Source: Euryarchaeota archaeon UBA23
GTDB lineage: Archaea > Thermoplasmatota > Poseidoniia > Poseidoniales > Thalassarchaeaceae
Length of the DNA stretch: 6,669 nt
Reading direction: 5' to 3'
Assembly (NCBI GenBank): GCA_002498725.1
Contig: DAIJ01000026.1
Coordinates: forward strand, 1 to 6,669
Part shown: piece after piece, positions 1 to 5,000 of the stretch
How positions within the stretch are numbered: the stretch's first letter is position 1
How the letters are laid out: each line of letters begins with the position of its first letter
Position numbers and translations under genes: made by a program
The notes under the pieces: generated by a model
Told to the model about the DNA's origin: nothing
The model's input: the letters and a program-made list of their open reading frames with translations, nothing else
The model's database searches: none

Positions 1-11
1 CTTCACTTAAC

Positions 12-19
12 TTAATTAA
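12..19 (+). promoter_or_regulatory. Possible TATA-like element for the membrane protein gene
   Basis: TTAATTAA is centred about 25 bp upstream of the ATG at 41. That is the spacing expected if transcription starts at or next to the start codon, as in leaderless archaeal genes. The match is short, the region is AT-rich, and the sequence upstream lies outside the window, so support is weak. Confidence 0.3.
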
Positions 20-40
20 CCTACGAATGAAGTAGTGAAC

Positions 41-397
41 ATGATAGATAAAATCCTGAGCGTTAAAGCGTCTGCCGGAACGATGACCTTCTTCATGGCC
101 TTGCATATTATGATAATGGCTGCGGGTGGGGATGGGGACGAATACTTATTCGAAGCCGCGCTATTCGTTCCACTCACATTGGTATCCGGATCTATATTCT
201 ACATGAGTGATGATAATGCGCGTAGAACGCTTCTCGCATTAGGGGTAGGTTGGATGCCAGTGGTCCTCATGTTCACCTATGGTTGGGTTTCTGGAGGCGA
301 CACAGACTCGCTCCCGCCCGTCCCTGGAATGGTGATGTGGTGGCTTTTCTCGCTTCAAGCAATCCTAGTTGGCCTGAATGTAGGCACGACCTCATGA
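41..397 (+). CDS. Small four-helix integral membrane protein, unknown function
   Basis: I do not recognise the family. The 118-residue product has four hydrophobic stretches: about residues 12-29, 36-55, 63-83 and 92-114. They are joined by short loops, two of them acidic (GGDGDE at 29-34, GGDTDS at 85-90), and an SDDNARR segment at 56-62 lies between helices 2 and 3. Met and Trp are frequent in the helices and no catalytic or metal motif is visible. I prefer the ATG at 41; an in-frame GTG at 35 would add two residues, and neither has a Shine-Dalgarno sequence, which fits a leaderless archaeal transcript. The gene converges tail to tail with the VOC gene. GC is about 52 % over its body, higher than the genes to the right. 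That it is a real membrane protein is well supported; its role is open. Confidence 0.68.
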   Translation: MIDKILSVKASAGTMTFFMALHIMIMAAGGDGDEYLFEAALFVPLTLVSGSIFYMSDDNARRTLLALGVGWMPVVLMFTYGWVSGGDTDSLPPVPGMVMWWLFSLQAILVGLNVGTTS

Positions 398-478
398 GAA
401 CCGAGTGAAACACCGTCCATCGCATAGGGTTGCACTCATGCACCCTATGATTCGTACTCATTCCTCTCACTTGGTTCT
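397..478. repeat. Outer inverted repeat nested around the convergent-gene stem-loop
   Basis: AGAACCGAGTGA (397-408) is complementary to TCACTTGGTTCT (467-478) over 12 positions, 11 Watson-Crick and one G-U in RNA. It brackets the inner 423-449 hairpin. The left arm starts on the last base of the membrane protein's stop codon and the right arm lies in the last codons of the VOC gene. The two nested repeats could form one extended cruciform or RNA structure; the function is unknown. Confidence 0.4.
423..449. terminator. Stem-loop between convergent genes (possible bidirectional terminator)
   Basis: A perfect 8-bp inverted repeat (CATAGGGT at 423-430, ACCCTATG at 442-449) encloses an 11-nt loop. 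It sits between the 3' ends of the membrane protein gene (stop at 395-397) and the VOC gene (stop at 445-447, inside the right arm). Its position suggests a role in ending or stabilising both transcripts. No T-run follows on either strand, so it is not a typical archaeal oligo-T terminator; an mRNA 3'-end structure is an equally good reading. Confidence 0.45.
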
Positions 479-864
479 TCACTGAAGTACTGGATGAACT
501 CATACTCATTATTGTCGTGATCGAAGAAGTAGTAGCGGTGTCTGTGAGGATGGTCCAGGTAGGTCGCTCCTTGTTTGTAACCGGCCTTAATCATGCGCAT
601 AGCTAACGCCGCTCCATCACCGACTACGAATCCCATGTGGTTCATTCCAGGATGGACGTACGGCTGATGTGGGCCTTTCTCAGTAGCGCCCCTATTTTCT
701 ATACAAAGGTAGGAATCCTCAGTGCCAATATGCACCCAGCGCTGTGCTTTCTGCCCCCCTCCTTTTCCTCTAATCTTGAATTCTGGCATTGCAGTCAGAA
801 GAAATCGGATTGTCTCATCCACGTCTGTGGATGTCATGTTTAGGTGCTCCAGGAATGGCTTCAT
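445..864 (-). CDS. VOC (glyoxalase/bleomycin-resistance/dioxygenase) family protein
   Basis: This is a 139-residue single-domain protein of the vicinal oxygen chelate fold, whose members bind a divalent metal and act on vicinal-oxygen substrates (glyoxalases, dioxygenases, fosfomycin or bleomycin resistance proteins). Both beta-alpha-beta-beta-beta halves are visible: FLEHLNMTSTDVDETIRFL at the start, WVHIGTEDSYLCIE in the middle, then NHMGFVVGD and the final strands YYFFDHDNNEYEFIQYF. Candidate metal ligands in the usual places are H7, E56, H76 and E122, so it may be an active metalloenzyme. The substrate cannot be told. I chose the ATG at 864 because VOC domains usually begin within a few residues of the first His strand. 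A GTG at 948 would add 28 residues that do not look like the family. Convergent with the membrane protein gene and divergent from the ferredoxin. GC is about 51 %. Confidence 0.85.
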   Translation of the reverse strand: MKPFLEHLNMTSTDVDETIRFLLTAMPEFKIRGKGGGQKAQRWVHIGTEDSYLCIENRGATEKGPHQPYVHPGMNHMGFVVGDGAALAMRMIKAGYKQGATYLDHPHRHRYYFFDHDNNEYEFIQYFSEEPSERNEYES

Positions 865-964
865 GAAATTGGGAGAGGTGATCCGACTTATCTTACCATC
901 GGTTTTTGTGACGGTTTCATTACAAATTGTATAGAAAAACGGGCCCACCCCTGTTCTTCCACTG

Positions 965-972
965 TAAATATA
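965..972 (-). promoter_or_regulatory. TATA-box candidate for the VOC gene
   Basis: On the minus strand the site reads TATATTTA. With the usual archaeal distance of about 26-27 bp, transcription would begin near 942. That lies just downstream of the GTG at 948, so this longer start would not be on the transcript, which supports the ATG at 864 with a leader of about 78 nt. Confidence 0.4.
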
Positions 973-1121
973 CAGAATTGAAATTAGTTCCAGAAGAACT
1001 CACCTAATGATTATCTGCTACTTGTCACATACTACGAATGTATATCGAAATTTGAGTTAGGAATGGCGTTTTTATCGTAATCTTGCCAAAAAAATAATTC
1101 TCCAAAAGAAACAAAGGGGTT

Positions 1122-1127
1122 GGGGAG
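1122..1127 (+). promoter_or_regulatory. Shine-Dalgarno-like site that bears on the ferredoxin start
   Basis: GGGGAG stands 5 nt before the TTG at 1133. It is a reasonable ribosome-binding site and the only one near this gene, so it favours the TTG start over the in-frame ATG at 1160, which has only a weak purine stretch in front of it. Confidence 0.5.
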
Positions 1128-1132
1128 TTATT

Positions 1133-1387
1133 TTGAGAACCAACCTCTTCGAAAGAGATATGCCAAGACGCCCAGGAGTCATCTTGGAAGTCGACAAAGA
1201 TCGTTGTTTTGGCTGTGCAGCCTGCATAGCTCTATGTCCGGTTGATGCATTAACTCTAGAGGGGCTGTTAGCAATAATAGACGAACCCTCCTGCACTCAT
1301 TGCAAATTATGCATACCAGCCTGCCCGGTCCACGCCCTCTATTTTGAGCCCAACCCCGCTCCACTATTGATAGAGGCAATTGCATGA
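1133..1387 (+). CDS. Ferredoxin with two [4Fe-4S] clusters
   Basis: This is an 84-residue electron carrier of the bacterial-type 2[4Fe-4S] ferredoxin family, presumably cytoplasmic. Two complete cluster motifs of the form CxxCxxCxxxCP are present: C25, C28, C31, C35-P and C54, C57, C60, C64-P. By family precedent the first three Cys of each motif and the last Cys of the other bind one cluster. Each motif is followed by the usual turn and strand (VDALTLEG, VHALYFEP). The start is uncertain: the TTG at 1133 has a Shine-Dalgarno sequence at proper spacing, while the ATG at 1160 (75 residues, beginning MPRRPGVILEVDKDRC) also keeps every functional residue. The TGA overlaps the ATG of the next gene (ATGA at 1384-1387). 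This implies translational coupling and suggests the ferredoxin delivers electrons to that flavoprotein-like partner. Confidence 0.9.
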   Translation: MRTNLFERDMPRRPGVILEVDKDRCFGCAACIALCPVDALTLEGLLAIIDEPSCTHCKLCIPACPVHALYFEPNPAPLLIEAIA

Positions 1388-2016
1388 AAACAATAGCAAT
1401 AATTGGAACAAATCTCGAAAATCTAATTTGTGCCCATCAAATATTAGACAATAATCGAGGTGCAAAAGTATACCTTATTGACGCAAAGGCCGAGGCGGGC
1501 TTAGACGAAGAAGGCCCCGGCCTAATCGAAGCTAACACATGGCCCCCATTACCTCGTTCTTGGATAGGAAAATTAGGATCTCAAGAACCAACCACCGAAT
1601 CAACTGCAGTTAGAAGATCATGGTTTGAGAAAGCCCTGGCAACGAAACTATCAGAAAGAGGGGGAATTTTTTTGATGAGAACCACAATTTCTGAAGAAAC
1701 TGTTGAAGGGAATACAATCAAGATCAAATTAGGGGGGGCCGGCCCCTTAACTGACAAACAACTAATACTAGATCATCTAATAAAATTCGAAGAAGCCGAT
1801 AAACACCCCATTTGGAGTGGTGGTGTTTATTCAATGACTTCTTCAGAAGAAGAAATCCAAGGAATTAGGCCTGATAGACTGGTAGAAATGTGGTGGAAAG
1901 GAGAAAACACCCACAGGAAAAACCCACTAGAGGTGATGAAATGGAAAGGAGAAAACCCGACCACCTCAATTGTAGATACAATTAGAGTGGGAATTAAGAT
2001 GGGAAATAATCTATAG
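1384..2016 (+). CDS. Short FAD/NAD(P)-binding Rossmann-type protein, geranylgeranyl-reductase-like, probably degenerate or truncated
   Basis: The 210-residue product begins with a beta-alpha-beta unit typical of two-dinucleotide-binding flavoproteins: KTIAIIGTN, a helix, then AKVYLIDAKAEAG with the acidic D33 that would hold the adenosine ribose. The segment RRSWFEKALATKLSERGGIF (about 78-97) and the following strands resemble the stretch after the FAD-binding loop in geranylgeranyl reductase-type enzymes. Those enzymes are usually near 400 residues, so about half is missing. The glycine-rich loop is eroded: after G8 the sequence runs T-N-L-E-N in place of the GxGxxG pattern. The Trp-rich C-terminus holds two copies of WKGEN. 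Coupling to the ferredoxin by a 4-bp overlap argues for a redox pair, possibly in isoprenoid lipid saturation. The weak cofactor site means it could instead be a non-catalytic partner or a decaying gene. Both other frames stop at once after the G-run at 1732-1738, so a simple indel there does not restore a longer product. Confidence 0.65.
   Translation: MKTIAIIGTNLENLICAHQILDNNRGAKVYLIDAKAEAGLDEEGPGLIEANTWPPLPRSWIGKLGSQEPTTESTAVRRSWFEKALATKLSERGGIFLMRTTISEETVEGNTIKIKLGGAGPLTDKQLILDHLIKFEEADKHPIWSGGVYSMTSSEEEIQGIRPDRLVEMWWKGENTHRKNPLEVMKWKGENPTTSIVDTIRVGIKMGNNL
1735..1746. repeat. Perfect 12-bp GC palindrome in an AT-rich gene
   Basis: GGGGCCGGCCCC is self-complementary and forms the right part of a tract beginning with seven G (1732-1738). 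It encodes GGAGP in the flavoprotein-like protein. The gene is about 41 % GC, so this block stands out. It could be a restriction-type site, a folded element in the mRNA, or coincidence of Gly/Ala/Pro codons. Confidence 0.4.
1894..1956 (+). repeat. 15-bp direct repeat, in frame, 48 bp apart
   Basis: TGGAAAGGAGAAAAC occurs at 1894-1908 and again at 1942-1956. The 48-bp offset equals 16 codons, so both copies encode WKGEN in the same frame near the C-terminus of the flavoprotein-like protein. Flanking codons are only partly alike (EMWWKGEN against EVMKWKGEN), which suggests an old tandem duplication of a 16-codon unit. Confidence 0.7.
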
Positions 2017-2040
2017 AAGAAAATTCAACAAAAGAGATGA

Positions 2041-2049
2041 GAGGGGGTG
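2041..2049 (+). promoter_or_regulatory. Shine-Dalgarno site of the giant surface protein gene
   Basis: GAGGGGGTG closely matches the archaeal consensus GGAGGTG and lies 7 nt before the ATG at 2057, fixing that start. The purine-rich stretch 2017-2049 contains no terminator-like T-run after the preceding gene, so co-transcription from the ferredoxin promoter is possible. Confidence 0.65.
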
Positions 2050-2056
2050 TGTATAT

Positions 2057-5000
2057 ATGTATGATATAGGAAAAGAGTCTGTGCCAGATAAGGCGAAGCC
2101 CACCCCCACGGCCATAATCATAGTTGCTTTACTAATGATTATACCAACAACAATTCAATCACCAATCACAGAAGAACTCAATTCTGTTGTAGACTTCGAA
2201 AGTACAAACCAAAATCGATGGAACAGATTCTCAGGCACAGACATAACCGATATCTTAGCAAATACTGGCATCAATGTAGGCACCTCTCCTGCTGGTTTAA
2301 TTGACAATAATGGAAGATATCACCTCACTTGGTCTAGTGATTGCTTTGACTGCACAGGAAACGCTGTCAATAGTCGCCTAATTTATTATGCATTATTAGA
2401 TAGTCAAGGAGAAGTTCTCATAGCTCAAACTAGAATACCCACACCAACTCCTCCAAACCTCAATTCAATGACCCAATCTTCGTCACCAATAATGACACAA
2501 GATTCCAGGGGCCTCATTCATGTTGTTTGGAATGCAACCTCATTTTCTAATACCCAAACCCCAAAATATGGAATATGGTATACAACATTAAATCCAAATA
2601 ATGCCCAATTAGATGGCTCACCATCTACACCAATGGAAATAAGCGCTAAAGGTAGTAGATTTGCAACCCCAATAGCATTTAATGGCATCTCTAATGGAAC
2701 TGAAATCAACAATTGTGCTCTTTGTCATTCTCCTGATATCGCAATAGATTCCAATGATGTAGCACACATAATTTGGCAAGACACCTATTCACTAAATTCT
2801 AGCTTAAGTGATGGAGATAATGTGTATTATACAATGATTAAATTAACTCAAACAAATACTAGTATGAACCCAATTTTATTTACAGAAGAAACAATCATCG
2901 GTCAAACATTGTTGGATACTGATCTGCGAGCGAGGGCAATAAAATCCCCTAAGATTGCAATATCCCAAGATGACACAATCGCAATAGCATGGGGTGGAGG
3001 TTTAGGTGGGTATGAAGCTGAATTAGTATTTCCGATAGATACATCTGGCTCCATGGGAAATGACATCTCTGACTTATGTGCTATAATAGACGGAGGTGTT
3101 CTCCTCACCGGCACCACAATCGTAAACGGCCTGAGGTCACTCTTAGATCAGAAAGGCATCACTATCTACGATACTCTTTACGCACTTTCAGGTAATTGGC
3201 CGGCACAGACCATGACAGGAAATTGCCAGTCCCAATACCAAACCGCCGCAGGAATCCAAGACGAACAAGTTAGGACCTCACCACTAGGTCCCGGAGACAC
3301 ACGTGGAGGTTTTAGAGCGCTTACAGATGTAGTTTTCAATAACGCGACCCTCAATCTCCCAACCGATGGAGGTTTTTACTCAGAAATGTGGGGGCCAGCA
3401 TCTAACTGGGCCTGCCTGTCATATCGAGATAGCCAAGGAAGAACTGGCTTGGCTGCCGATCCACCTACAACATTAGACCACCGTTGGAACCCCAGCCCCA
3501 CTGCTATACGAATGGTATTACCTATGTCTGATGAATCCCCATATGGCGGGGATCCAATTGACTCCGATGACAGCATTAGTGTCAATGAGGCACACGACGC
3601 CTGTTTACAGGCAGGAATAATCCCCATACCTATTGGTGCTGGATTGAACAATAACATAAATGTCCTGAACTTTATGGAAAATCTAGCGCAATGCCCTATT
3701 ACAAGTGGCTCTTCGGTATATGGGCCGAGGAGCTGTGATAATACTACAATATCAAACACACATGCAGGAGGCAGAACCTACGCAATGTCCTACACCAGCG
3801 GAACCGGCGCATCCTCGTTCTGCACAACTCCTTCGAATTGTTGGTATGATTTTATGCATGAGTTAGCTTCTATTATTGAAAATAAAACAACTCGTTATGG
3901 AATATCATTAACTATACTAGACCCCTATTTATTCATTGAACAAAATCTTTCAGATTGGGTAATAGGAGACCCCGCGCATAAATTAAACACAACCACTAAT
4001 GAATATGGAGAATACCTCTTATCCGAGACAGAATCGGGCTTGGTAATCGTAGACGATACAATAATTGCAGAAAACGAAACTGCAACATCAGTAGATCTAG
4101 AATATGACAACCAAGGAAACCTCCATCTGACTTGGTTGGGAGCAAAGAACCACCACACATCAACAGTTATCGGAGAACACAGATATGGAGAATTAAATTA
4201 CATGCAAATAGATCTAGATAGAAATGGAGACCTATTAGGCTCTATTAACCTAGAACAAACAATAACAACAACCCCCACAACAATCATTTCCACTAACTCC
4301 TCAGACAGAGGCCTCTACTACCCCACGTTAGATTTAGACGGCGAAAACATTCACATAACATGGACTGAAATTGAAGGAAACATTCGTAAAACTCTCAATA
4401 TATTAACAATGAAAGAACCAATCTTAACGGCCGAGGGACTAATTCCTCTCGGACTCAATGCGAACGAACTTTTCCAATCAATTTCAATCAAAGAAATATA
4501 TTCTTCCACCATTACACAAAACTTTTCTTACGACTTCCACCACTCATCCTATTTCCCAATTACGAACTACGACTGGCCTGAAATCAACATTCTATATGCG
4601 GCGCCTAATTGCGTTCCAAACCAAAATACAAACTACTGGCGGCTTTGTAAATACCAAGAGATTTCTGATTATGAAATGCATCTCGAATTCCAGATAGACC
4701 AACCAGAAACGATTATTATTACACCGGGAGAAAGCACTATTGTTGAGCTAAATCTAGTTCCGACTCAAATCCCAAATACCTTTGATTCAGTAAATTCATC
4801 ATTTTCAGTTCCATATGGTACCTTGGCAGGTTATTCTCCTGGTTGGGCGATATCAATCGGGATGAATTACACACAAAACCAGAACGCTTCGATTAAGGCA
4901 GGAAGGACAATGCCTGTTTATGTGTATATCACAGCACCAGACTTATCTCAAGTGAACGAGAATCAATCGCCTGAAATTACTATCACCATTCGATCACAAA

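Larger units (their letters stand above)
949..1132. promoter_or_regulatory. Divergent intergenic region with promoter-like AT-rich elements
   Basis: These 184 bp separate the leftward VOC gene from the rightward ferredoxin. On the minus strand TATATTTA (965-972) is a good TATA-box candidate, predicting a start near 942. On the plus strand TATATCGAAA (1041-1050), TTTTTATC (about 1070-1077) and the A-rich tract with TAATT (1088-1099) are candidates for the ferredoxin operon. TTTTTATC best allows a short leader that keeps the Shine-Dalgarno sequence at 1122. I see no RNA gene, repeat or operator-like palindrome here. Confidence 0.4.

Noticed and set aside
873..884. GAGAGGTGATCC on the plus strand, resembling a strong Shine-Dalgarno sequence
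   Set aside because: It lies within the start region of the minus-strand VOC gene on the wrong strand, and no plausible plus-strand gene follows.
637..934. Plus-strand open frames antisense to the VOC gene
   Set aside because: The minus strand encodes a clear VOC fold with metal ligands; the plus-strand products look random.
1072..1385. Minus-strand open frames antisense to the ferredoxin
   Set aside because: The plus strand carries two complete 4Fe-4S motifs; the antisense frames are shadows.
1800..1829. 8-bp inverted repeat TAAACACC/GGTGTTTA inside the flavoprotein-like gene
   Set aside because: It is short, has a 14-nt loop and lies mid-gene with no T-run; likely chance.
2518..4158. Minus-strand open frames at 2518-2712, 2902-3117, 3376-3759 and 3925-4158
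   Set aside because: All are contained in the giant plus-strand gene, whose frame encodes recognisable VWA and blade motifs; the antisense products have none.
4458..4697. Plus-strand open frame in another phase of the giant gene
   Set aside because: It overlaps a continuous coding frame in the same direction and its product is low-complexity without features.
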